From Nageia nagi (taxonomy: Eukaryota > Pinophyta), in assembly GCA_050084985.1 (NCBI GenBank), contig JBITNC010000001.1:66464001-66528000 (forward strand): a stretch of 64,000 nucleotides of DNA. The letters are read 5' to 3'. Positions 47,330 through 57,534 of this stretch are shown here, piece after piece. The first letter of the stretch is position 1, and each line of letters opens with the position of its first letter. The position numbers and the translations under genes were made by a program. Below the pieces are notes generated by a model. The model was not told the DNA's origin and ran no database searches. It saw only the letters and a list, made by a program, of their open reading frames with translations.

Positions 47330-48900
47330 AAGGAGCATGACCTTGAACAAATTATTATTTACCAAGATTGACAATAAGCATGAGCCCTAAACCTTAAAAT
47401 TTTTTTCAAAGCATGAGTGTTAGATGGAGGCCATGAAAGTTGAGTATGAGGTGCTTATGAAAAATAAAATTTGGGACTTGGTTCCTTATCCCAATGAGAA
47501 GAATGTGATTGGCAATAAGTGGATATATAAGGTCAAGTTCAATTTTGTTAGAGATATTGATAAATACAAGGCAAGATTAGTAGCTAAAGGTTTTTCTCAA
47601 AAGTATGGTGTAGATTATGAGGAAACCTTTGCTCCCATGGCAAAGATGCCTACTATCAAAGTTATCCTTGTTCTTTCTATAGGTCAAGGATGGAAAGTTT
47701 TTCAACTTGATGTTAAGAGTGCATTTCTCAATGGTGACTTAGATGTGGAAATATTCATGAATCAACTAAAGGGTTTATTATGGAAGGCAAAGAGTCCTTT
47801 GTGTGCAAGCTAAAGAAGTCATTATATGTACTTAAGCAAGCACCTAAAGCCTGGCATAAAAATATTTCAAGATATTTTGCAGACATTAGATTCTTCAAAT
47901 GTTTTTTGACTCCAATCTATATGTGCTCAATCAAGGAAAAGATTTGGTCTTGATTCTCATTTATGTGGATGATCTTCTAATAATTAATAATAATGATGAA
48001 ATCATTCAAGAGTGCATATCCAAACTTAAGTCAACATTTGAAATGATTGATCTTGGTCTCTTACACTACTATCTTAGAATGCAAGTATATCAATACAAAG
48101 ATTATACTTATCTCAATTAATTTATATATCATACATCTTGCAAAAGTTTTGAATGAAGGAGTGTAGATATGTTTTAATCCTAGTCTTTCATGAAATCATT
48201 ATTTTATAAGCTCTAACTCTCAGTTAGCTGATGTTATAGCTTACAAGTAATTAATTGGTAGTCTTTTGTATTTGACTATATCCAAGCCAGATATTACCTT
48301 TGCAATGAATCTGATGGCACAATTCATGCAAAAACCTTATGTTGAGCACCTTATGCTATTAAGCAAATCTTGAGGCATGTTGTAGGGACTAAGGATCTTG
48401 CTCTCAAGTATTCCAAGTTGCCCTTATTTTTTCTCTCTAGATTCTTAGATTTTGACTATAGAGGAGATAGAGATGATAAGAAATCAACATCTATGTATGT
48501 GTTTAGCATTGGTTTAGGTGCTATCTCTTAGGCTTTTAAGAAGCAGCCTACTATTTCTCTTTCAACCATAGAAGCTAAATACTATGCCATGTCTATTGCA
48601 ACCCAAGAAGCTATTTGGATAAGGTATCTTCTGAAAGAAATTAGGTATGAAAAAAGTGGGTCATCTTTGATTTTTTCAAACAATCAGTTGGCTATTTCTT
48701 TGGCTAAGAATTCTGCATTCCATTAGAGAATAAAATATGTAGAAATCCATGCAATTATATTAGGGAGAAGGTTCTTGATGGCATCCACCTAGAGTATTTT
48801 CCATCCACCTTGAACTCTATTGATTTGTTCACTAAGCCCCTCTTAGAAGCTCAATTTTGTAAGCTTAGGGATGCTATCGAGTTGGTCAATCTCAATTCTT
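47330..48900 (+). pseudogene. Reverse transcriptase and RNase H of copia A1 (broken)
   Basis: The open run 47424-47813 has MEAMKVEYEVLMKN, NKWIYKVKFN, KARLVAKGFSQKYGVDYEE and FQLDVKSAFLNGDL. The second catalytic box ILIYVDDLLIINN is at about 47953-47990. RNase H follows with TISLSTIEAKYYAMSIA (about 48550) and NNQLAISLA-like text, ending near 48900 with SIDLFTKPLLEAQF. Stops and shifts separate the pieces. Confidence 0.9.
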
Positions 48901-48999
48901 GTGTTGAATTCATTTTTTTGATGACAACTTCACCCCTAGGAGGATGTTCTCACTATTTTAGCCAAATGTATGTGATGCAATTTTTTATATTGCATTAAA

Positions 49000-49456
49000 C
49001 ATATTGCCATCTCTATGAGAGTTCTTTTTTTCTCTCTCAACCACTCCATTTTGTTGAGGAGTATAGGCTATACTATATTGCCTCTTAATATCATTTTCTT
49101 TATAAAAATTAATAAATTCAATAGAAGAATACTCTCCCCCTCTATCACTTCTTATACACTTTATTTTATGCTCACTCTCATTTTCAACCAACTCCTTGAA
49201 TTCCTTAAAATACATAAATGTCTCATATTTATATTTTAAAAAATAAACCTTACATATTCTATTAAAATCATTAATAAAAGTGAGGAAATAGGAATTCATA
49301 TGAATACCCTTGGATTCCATTGGTCTACATAAATCAATATGCACCAACTATAGTGGGAATGAGGTCCTCTATGATTTCCCATGATCAAACTTTTGTCTTG
49401 CTTACCCAAAACACAATCTTCACAAACAAATTTTGGATCTTTAATGAGAGGCAAAC
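49000..49456 (-). pseudogene. Integrase fragment of copia B
   Basis: The minus strand gives SLPLIKDPKFVCEDCVLGKQ (zinc region) and, after a frame change, MVHIDLCRPMESKG, FLTFINDFNRI, IRSDRGGEYSSIEF and YTPQQNGVVERE. All three catalytic acidic positions are visible here (HID, RSD, VVERE). The 3' part of the domain is missing because of the deletion at about 48980. Confidence 0.85.
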
Positions 49457-50695
49457 TATGATGATACAAAATCAAAACCAACCACAAACTAGTAATTCAA
49501 AATGATCAAACCCTAATGTTAGGTCTAGAGCATCACATACAAGTCAACAAACCCTTAATTATGCAACATTAGGGTTAGAATACCAAGATTACACATCCAA
49601 ATACCTAAAATACTAACATGTAGCATATGCAAGTATATATCAATGAATACAATGCCAAGATGCCAATGTCTAGCTCATACATGCATAATCCAAACCATGA
49701 TACATTAAAGTGCCTTCAAATGATAAATACTAGTACATACAATCAATGAGACCCAAAGTATGCACAAGTATGAGACAATACAATACAATAATAAGATACA
49801 AATCCTTGTAGATGTATATAAATGATATATAATGAATGTGATATAATACCAAGCCCAATGGGCAATCATTAGCCTCCAAGGAGCCAACTAGGGTACAATA
49901 ATATGATATATCTAGTGCTTGATAACTATGGAACCACATGATAGATTCACCTCCTCAAACCTTGAATCCTCTCCATTGAAGGAGCCCTCATCAAACTCTA
50001 GCTGATCGAATGAACAATAGAAGTAAATCCTCAAAATGCCACCAGATGGGCAAAGGTGCTCCATCAATGCATAGATAATCAGGATTCTAATGTCTTACTA
50101 CCCTTTAGATGCTTCACCTAGGAATGGAATGCTTAGCACCACTAAGATTTTATGTTTGAAGGATTGTAGAAGAAGTAATGATCAAGAATGGTTATCCAGT
50201 AATAAAGCTCCAATGTTTATTTATATAATACTTATGCTTATATCTCACCTAGGAGTCATCCCAAGCTCATCTAATCCAAATTTTGGTATTTAGGGGGCCC
50301 AATCACTTAAAGTGCCAACATGGGGATCATGATCACTCATAATGCTAATGTGGAACCCCTAGAACTTAAAGTGCAAATGTGGGGATTGTAGAGTCCTAAT
50401 GAGCCAACATGGGGGTATGGGACCCTCCCTAGTGTGGTGCTAACATGCTAGTGGCCATCCATCATCCTAATGTATAAATAAACCTTAAGATTCCCATAAT
50501 CTAGGATCTATAATGCAATACATGCCTAATCTACTACTTAGGAGGGAGACATCCCACTTGGGGATCATAGTGGGATCCATTTGACCCATTAAGTCTCCTA
50601 TCCTAAGCTATAATAATGCAAATGCAAGGATATCAAATAAGTATAGTACAAGGTAACCAAATCAGTCCCACTAAAAGTATAAGGGGGACATCTTA
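49457..50695 (-). repeat. 3' LTR of the gag-only element
   Basis: About 1239 bp, aligning by eye to 53729-54940 from TATGATGATMCAAA through AACCCTAATGTTAGGTCTAG to the CCCACTAAAAG and AAGGGGGA end. The inner end is placed by comparison; its terminal bases differ from the other copy. Confidence 0.88.
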
Positions 50696-50697
50696 AA

Positions 50698-50712
50698 GCC
50701 TCCTCTCTCAAA
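50698..50712 (-). promoter_or_regulatory. Probable polypurine tract of the gag-only element
   Basis: The minus strand reads GAGAGAGGAGGCT just before the 3' LTR. Confidence 0.5.
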
Positions 50713-51390
50713 TTGCTTACCCTCAAGCAATCATAGGAGATCACAACATTAAGTCTCCCATGCATCCTTTGGAACTATCAACTAAAGTTAATGGTGGTAG
50801 AATGCAACTTCAATATGCACCATGTTGAATGATGGTGAAGAGTAGCTAGTTGGAGCTTCATGCTCCTATCTTAGTGTAAGTTACAAACTCTTTAGTTTGC
50901 TTTGACTATCACTCCTTAGTAGCTACTCAATGATGATCCTCCATATCCATGAAAGTGCATGCACACCCAGGCTAATTTGTACCTACAAAAACCTAGAAAA
51001 GATAATGGTTAGTGAAAAGTAAGTAGAGCCTAAGCTCCACTCATAACCTCCCAAGCTTCTCATAGCCAATGTAAGGTAAAAAATCACCTTATGTTCCATC
51101 TCTCCAAACCTCCATGAGGGGAGTGTAGCCTCCCTAAATTTCAATGATGGGTTCCTATCATCATAGAACCTCCCAACAATAATCATGACCTCCCTAATAC
51201 TCAATGTGGGATACCCATCCTCCTATATACTCAACATGGCATGAAAAACCTCCCAAATGATCAACGTGGGATGGGTACTCCTTAGGAATCTTAACATTGA
51301 TGAGAAAGCCTCTAATATGACCAATGTGGTCTCTCATGGCTCCTTGGGATACAACATAGCCTCTCCTTCATCCATTTCCTTCTATTGACA
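50713..51390. other. Region between protease and purine tract in the gag-only element
   Basis: About 680 bp where pol would be expected. It holds CTCC-rich repeats with CAATGTGGGAT motifs (about 51100-51330), and one short open stretch (51204-50983, minus) with no recognised domain. Confidence 0.5.
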
Positions 51391-53645
51391 CCACTCTATC
51401 ATCTCTAGATGTTTGTTGTCCACTTATGGATAATCATCCCTGATGCCTTATAGAGTGTGCATGTTACCATCTATTTTGAAAATCATAGTGAGCTTATGAT
51501 AGTTGATATAAATATACCTCAAGTTAAACAACCACTAAACTCCTAGAATGATGTGATGATACCCTCTTAAAGAGTATATGTAGAAATCCTCCCTTACTAC
51601 ACAACTATGCAACCTCACTCCAAACTGCTCAATAATCTAGTCAACCAAGGTGAGTTTCCCATTGGCATTGGAAAATCAAAATCCCTCAAATGCCTTCCTT
51701 GGTCTTTAGGTTCTTCCTTTCTATAAAGTTGACATCTATGAAGTTGTGGGATGCTCCAAGATCAATCAACACCATCACATCCTATCAACCTGCCTGTACC
51801 ATAATTTTTTAGAGTTAGCTACTTCACCCCATGGAGTGAAGCGATCATGCTCCCAAGCATGCCCTTAATCTATGATGCTCCTAAATATTCCATATCAACT
51901 CCCAACTTCAATTTTGAATTATTTGATTTCTCCTTTGAGAACACCTCAATGTAATGCACCTATCCCTTCCCCAAATAATGGTGCCTCAATTTCCAAGTCT
52001 TCTTGTAGTAGAAATACTTTCCCTCTTCCCTCATCTCCCTCCATGTAGCTACATGTAATTGATCTAACTTGGATGGAGGAAGTGTCTTGGCCTTGCTAGG
52101 CCCCTTAGCAAATGGATTGCAATTAGTTGGTCCCTTGGATATTGATCCTCCCCTAAGGGTTTTTCACGATAGGTTCCAAGTTGTAGGTTGCTTGGATAGC
52201 ATTATCAAGGCTCCTAGGAGAGGACACCTTGATAATACCCTATAGATGCTCCATCAACCCTTCAATGAAGAGGAAAGCTAGTCTATTTTCTAGAATATGA
52301 TGAATGATGATGGCTATCCTCTAAAACTCTATCACACACTCATCCATAACTCCTAACTTCCTCAATGCTATCATATCTTGAAAGAAATAATTCTCCTCCT
52401 TTTGGTCAAATCTCTTCACCAACCTCTTAGCAAACTCATCAAATGAGGTGATAAGTGAATACCCTTGGTTGATCACTCCATGTGACCACCACTCTAGGGT
52501 ATCACCCTCTAAGTTTAATGATGTGAAGTGAATCACATCCTTCTCCACCATGCTAGGGTTTAGTATGAAATATATCTATAGCTAATGTAACCATGCCCTA
52601 GCAATCATCTTCTCCCCATCATACATCGCACCTGCATTTTGCTAATCTTGTGTCACACGTCCTTCCTCCCACTGGCTCCTTGAATGCCATGGGCCATGTG
52701 CACTACTACCCTTTAACCCAAAAAGCTTAAGATAGCCATTAAAGTTGACATTTCTCTTCAGTATTGGATCCAATATGGAATACTATCGAAAGATCTAGTT
52801 TAACTCCATCAAAATAGGCACTTTTCTCTTCAAATCCTCCCTTATTTTTTTATGCAAACATGGGCTTGGATTGATTCAAATTCATAAGTTATTCCTCCAT
52901 TATACCAATGTTCTCCTCTAGGTACCTCCCTAGGATAGGGTTTATACCTTGGGGTACTCTATGTGAATGAGATCTCAAAAAAGTAACCTCTAGTTTCCCC
53001 AACAATCCATGGTGTGTGGAATCTTTATCCCTCAAGCTCTTAAATATCCTTAAGCTAGGTTCTTAGTCATTTTGATCCTCCTTAATTCTATCATCTTTAT
53101 CACCTTAGGAAAAATTTGGGGCTCCTCTACCCTCCCTAACTAGACATGGGATCTTTGGTCTTCTCTATATAGATGTGGGTTATACCATCATCCCTAGCCC
53201 AATGTGGATGTTCCCTATCCTCCTTAGCTAGTTGTGGGGTCTCTTGGCCATCCCTTAGTAGACATGGGTGCTTCCTCTCATCCCTAATATGGTGTAGTAT
53301 TTCTTAATATTTTATGTCATGTCATGGTGGTGATTGGCACCTCTTTGACTCTACAAGATCTCCCCAATGTCTAGTCATTTGTCAATTCATAGAAATCATC
53401 ACCCCAATCATGTCATGAATAGCTAAAATAAGCTCATCAAACTTTTATTTAGGAGTGGATTTCCAAATTGGAGTAGAACTCCTTATGTAATCCCTCTACC
53501 TATCACCCTATGCATCCTAATCCTCTCTCTCGTCATCAAAATTCCTCTCCTTCGATGGTTCAATCATCCATGACAGTCTCTCCTCATCCTGGATGACTCT
53601 CTCTACTGTCTCCTCAGATCTTTCACTCTTCCTACTAGATGCCAT
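51391..53645 (-). pseudogene. gag and protease of the gag-only element (broken)
   Basis: An ATG at 53645-53643 begins MASSRKSERSEE, a charged N-terminus. A capsid-type segment at 52551-52321 reads VIHFTSLNLEGDTLEWWSHG, FDEFAKRLVKRFDQKEE and LRKLGVMDECVIEF, the Ty3/gypsy retrotrans_gag wording. A knuckle-like YKKTWKLRHHYLGKG lies near 51990. The protease reads LIDLGASHNFIDV (about 51770), followed by NANGKLTLVD and HHIILGV. Frames are broken by many stops. Confidence 0.78.
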
Positions 53646-53713
53646 CTCTCTCTTGCTAGATCTAGTATAATAATAATGGATTCTGGGTCTTATACATAGG
53701 CTAGCTAGATCTA

Positions 53714-53726
53714 GGCTTTGATGCCA
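53714..53726 (-). promoter_or_regulatory. Primer binding site of the gag-only element
   Basis: The minus strand reads TGGCATCAAAGCC two bases after the 5' LTR, a variant of the initiator tRNA-Met site (TGGTATCAGAGCC). Confidence 0.7.
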
Positions 53727-53728
53727 CT

Positions 53729-54940
53729 TATGATGATCCAAACTTGAAACAAGCCATAAATTAGCAATTCAAGACCATCAAACCCTAATGTTAGGTCTAG
53801 GGCATCATATACAAGTCAATAAACCCCCAATCATGCAACATTAGGGTTAGGATACCAAGATTACACATTCAAATACCCAAAATACAAACACATATAATAT
53901 GCAAGAATATATCAATGAATATAATGCCAATATGCCAAAGTCTAGCTCATACATGCATAATCTAAACCATGATACATTAAAGTACCTTTGAATGATAAAT
54001 ACTAGTACATATAATCAATGAGATCTAATGTATACATAAGTATGAGATAATACAACATAATAATGAGATCCTAATCCATTTGGGTATATATAAATGATAT
54101 ATAATAGATGTAATACAATACCAAGCACAATGGGTAGTTATTGACCTCCAAGGAGCCAACTAGGATACAACAATTTGATATCTCTAATGCTAGACAACTA
54201 TGGAACCATGAGATAGATTCACCTCCTTAGACCTCAAATCCTCTCCATTTAAGGAGCCCTCCTCAAACTCTAGCTGATCAATTGAATGGTAGAAGTAAAC
54301 CCTTAGAATGTCACTAGATGGGATAAGATGCTCCACCAATGCCATAGATAATTAGAATCCCAATGCTTGACTACCCTCTAGATGCTCCACCTAGGAATGG
54401 TTTCTTAGCATCTTTAAGATGTGTGTATGAAGGATTATACTAGAAGTGTAATAATAATCAATTATGTCTAGTAATGAAGCTCCAGTGTCTATTTATACAT
54501 TATGTCATGTTTGGATCTCACCTAGGAGTCATTCTAGGCCCATATAATCCAACATTAGGCTTTTGGGGGTCCTAATCACTTAAAGTGCCAATGTATGGGT
54601 CATGGTCACTTAAGATGCTAATGTGGGGGTCCTTGGAGTCCTCATGAACCAACATGGGGATGTGGGGTTCTCCCTAGTGTGGCACTAGCATGCTAGTGGA
54701 TGTCCATCATCCTAATGTATAAATGTACCTTGGGATTCCCATAATTTGAGATCTCCAATGCAATGCATGCCTAATCTACTACTTAGGAGGGAGATGTCCC
54801 AATTGGGGCTCTTAGTAGGGTCCACTTGACCCATTAAGTCTCTTATCCTAAGCTACAATAATGAAAATGCAAGGATATCAAATAAATATAGTACAAGATG
54901 ACCAAACTGATCCCACTAAAAGCACAAGGGGGATGTTACA
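53729..54940 (-). repeat. 5' LTR of the gag-only element
   Basis: 1212 bp, TGTAACATCCCCC to ATCATCATA on the minus strand. TGTAACATCCCCC is a common gypsy-type LTR start. It ends two bases before the primer site. The right flank TAAAC is the target duplication partner. Confidence 0.9.
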
Positions 54941-55145
54941 TAAACCATGAATAAGATCATGAGATAACTTAAACTATTAAAATTAAAGTGGCCAAATCTG
55001 ATATGCCACAACCAAAACATGTCATTTACAACCACATTTGCAAGGAGGCTATCTTCTTTATCCCCAAGCTTCAATGGAAATAATCGATTTGTAGTCATGT
55101 GGACAATAGTAACATGCTTATTCCCATGGTTCTTGTAAAAAATCT
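54941..55145 (-). pseudogene. Pre-integrase region of copia B
   Basis: The open stretch includes NRLFPLKLGDKED and FWLWHIRFGHFNFNSL, the GAG-pre-integrase wording of copia (HxRFGH). The frame is cut at 54940 by the gag-only element and resumes at 49456 with the zinc cysteines. Confidence 0.85.
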
Positions 55146-55149
55146 CACA

Positions 55150-55970
55150 TTTTCCATCTTAAAAAATCAACTTGTAGTTGTTATGCATAATTTGACAAAC
55201 ATTAAGCAAACTATGAGCTATAACCAAAGTGTGATAAACATTATTCACCTTCTTCATTCCATGCTTGGTAGGCACCACAAGTATGCCTTTACCAGCCACA
55301 TCTATTACAGAATTATTGCCAAGATTAATGCTTGACCTATAGGAATGATCAATGGAGGAGATTAGCTCCTCCTTTCCAATCATATGGTTTAAGAAACTAG
55401 TGTCTAGCAACCAAATCTCTTCTCTCTTTCTTTTAGGTACATTGCTTATCTCCTCCATGGAAAGAAAACTATGAGCCATATCCAAAGTGTGATAAACATT
55501 ATTCACCTTCTTCATTCCATGCTTGGTAAGCACCACAAGCATGCCTTTACTAGCCACATCTATTATAGAATCATTGCTAAGCTTAATGCTTGACCTATAG
55601 GAATGATCAATGGAGGAGAGTAGCCCCCCCTTTTCAATCATATGATTTGAGCAACCAATGTCTAGCAACCAAGTCTCTTCACTCTTATTTCAAGTACATT
55701 GGTTGTCTCCTCCATGGAAAGAAAACTATGAGCAATATCTGAAGTGTGATAAACATTATTCACCATCTTCATTCTATGCTTGGTAGGCACCAAAAGAATA
55801 CCTTTACTAGCCACATTTATTGTAGAATTATTGCCAAGCTTAATGCTTGACCTATAGGAATGATCAATGGAGGAGAGCATCTTGCCCTATCCAATCATAT
55901 GGTTTGAGGAATCAATGTCCAACAACCAAGTCTCTTCACTCTTTGTTTTAGGTACATTGACTATCTACTC
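55150..55970 (-). pseudogene. Three tandem copies of the protease segment of copia B
   Basis: The block AATGATCAATGGAGGAG recurs at 55344, 55602 and 55859, steps of 258 and 257 bp. Each unit on the minus strand has an active-site stretch (WLLDIDSSNHMIG, LDIGCSNHM, WLLDTSFLNHMIG in 5'-3' order), then SSIDHSYRSSI and HGMKKVNNVYHT or a variant. Two units stay open together (55668-55159). Normal copia elements have one protease. Only the middle copy keeps D-x-G. The last unit joins the pre-integrase region, so it sits in the usual place. Confidence 0.85.
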
Positions 55971-56041
55971 CATGGAAAGAAAGAGGTTTCACCATACTCT
56001 TATTCCTCTCCATAATTTGTTGCTCTTCCTTCACCACTGGC

Positions 56042-56896
56042 TTCTTATTTTGCTTTACACTCCCTCTCATAATGCCCATATTTGTTATAGTAGAAACATT
56101 GAACATTACTTTTATCACTATTACCTCTACCTCTTCCTCTTATATTTGAAGAGCCTCCTCTTCCTCTTCCTCTAGCTCTCCCTCTACATTTCCTTCTATC
56201 TCTTCCTCTTCCATGTCCATTTGAGCTTGAATCACCTTCTTTTGCAACAAAGGCTTTCTCCTCTTTATTGGACTGAACTGGCTCATCATCTATCATCTCT
56301 TTATGAGACATAAGAAAGCCAATGAGAGTATTAATCTCCATTTGAGAGAGGTCTTTAGTCTCCATCAAGATCACAACAATGTGATTCCACTTCTTGATGA
56401 GAGATCTCAAACTTTTTTTAATCACTACTCCCTTTTCCAAGGTCTCTCCAAGAGTTAACATCTTATTTACAATTGCATTCACTCTAACATAGTAATCTAA
56501 ATCTTTCTCAATTTTCTTTATCTTGAGAGTCTCAAATTCTATCCTTAGAGTTTGAAAATTCACTTTTTTAAGTTGGTCACTCCTTTGGAAGCCTTCTTTC
56601 AACACTTGCCAAGCATCTTTGGCTATCTTACAGCCTATAATTCTAAGAAAAATGCTCTTGTCAAGAGTTGCTTGGAGGTGATACAAGGCAAGAGAGTTCT
56701 TGCTCCTACATTCCTTATTCATCTTCTTATCATATTCTAAAAGAATTATCAAATATGTTTGCTCTATGTATCCATCATCAATAATGTCTCACAAATCTTT
56801 ACCAATGAGCAAAGTTTATATCTTAATGCTCCAGTACCCATAATCACTTCCATCCATATCTAAAATAGGAATTGATGAGCTTATATTGCTGGACAT
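56042..56896 (-). pseudogene. gag of copia B (nearly open, stops near its start)
   Basis: An ATG at 56896-56894 begins MSSNISSSIPILD and DGSDYGYWSIK, then stops, then 235 codons are open (56752-56045). These contain HLQATLDKSIFLRI, AKDAWQVLKEGFQRSDQ, FETLKIKKIEKDLDYYVRV and TLIGFLMSHKEMI (UBN2-type gag), an Arg/Gly-rich tract (RGRGRGGSSNIRGRGRG), and a knuckle CFYYNKYGHYEREC where the second Cys is Tyr. The ATG lies about 95 bp after the primer site, unlike the long leader of family A. Confidence 0.88.
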
Positions 56897-56990
56897 TATA
56901 CATGCAAAAAAAGAAACCAAGACTCTACAAGAAACCTTTGAAATTGCAAGAAGCCACATGCTTTCTCAAACCCAACTAAGACCCAACAAA

Positions 56991-57004
56991 GATCTAATAC
57001 CAAA
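56991..57004 (-). promoter_or_regulatory. Primer binding site of copia B
   Basis: TTTGGTATTAGATC on the minus strand, adjoining the 5' LTR; a mutated initiator tRNA-Met type site. Confidence 0.75.
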
Positions 57005-57534
57005 TGATAAATTCAAATAAACTAAATTGGAGTTGTGATACAATAACAGTAAATGGGAATTGGATAGGAATAACTAAATTAATGTAAAAGATAAGATTAC
57101 AAAGTATTAAGTTTAGTGTTGAAGCTTTATTAACTCTTAAATGGTGATAATTACAATAAAATGTAAATAATAGTAATACACTAACAATCTAGAACCAAAC
57201 TAAACTAGATTACTAGTATTCTAACCTAGTAACTAATATCAAGAAAGATTACACATGTCGTATATCCCAAGATGAGCTAGAAAAATAAACAAAATGTACA
57301 AGAAATATAAAAAATACCTTAAGATTGAGAAGTTATGAGGCATTACAAATTTGGGCCTAACCAATAGGGTACATACCATTTGGATAGATCTAGCCAGTGG
57401 GATAAGGGTTGGTTGGCACATTTGGGACCTGGTTGTCAGAGGATCGATTAGCTAGCTGATCTATAGGGTATTGAATGGTTAGTGAACTTAGAAGATAAGT
57501 GAATTGCCTCTGGATATGAGTTGATTTTTCAACA
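57005..57534 (-). repeat. 5' LTR of copia B
   Basis: 530 bp, TGTTGAAAAATCAACTC to GAATTTATCA on the minus strand, aligning with 38782-39319. The inner edge is set by the primer site. Confidence 0.92.

Larger units (their letters stand above)
41363..48980 (+). mobile_element. Ty1/copia family A element, copy A1, 3' LTR deleted, nested in copia B
   Basis: Plus-strand order is LTR, primer site, leader intron, gag, protease, integrase, RT, RNase H. It ends near 48980, a short way past the RNase H, without a second LTR. The host copia B integrase resumes at about 49000 but lacks about 100 codons, so one deletion removed the A1 3' LTR and adjoining host sequence. The exact junction lies within about 48960-49000. 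Confidence 0.9.
49457..54940 (-). mobile_element. Gag-protease-only LTR element (TR-GAG-like, or deleted Ty3/gypsy), nested in copia B
   Basis: 5484 bp, with 1.2-kb LTRs at 49457-50695 and 53729-54940, a primer site, and an internal region of only 3.0 kb. That region carries gag with a zinc knuckle and an aspartic protease; I find no RT, RNase H or integrase text. Flanks CAAAC and TAAAC form a target duplication with one change. Non-autonomous elements of this build in plants are called TR-GAG. A pol deletion in an ordinary gypsy element is the alternative. Confidence 0.82.
38782..57534 (-). mobile_element. Ty1/copia family B element, complete outline, split by two later insertions
   Basis: LTRs lie at 57005-57534 (5') and 38782-39319 (3'). 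Minus-strand order is gag, protease (triplicated), pre-integrase, integrase, RT, RNase H. Copia A1 interrupts between integrase and RT; a gag-only element interrupts the pre-integrase region. Without them the element is about 5.7 kb, normal for copia. About 100 codons of integrase are missing at the A1 junction. Flanks read GTGAT and ATTAT, so no convincing target duplication remains. Confidence 0.9.

Noticed and set aside
55867-56175. Open stretch on the plus strand opposite copia B gag
   Set aside because: Antisense to the Arg/Gly-rich tract and protease region; no domain on this strand.
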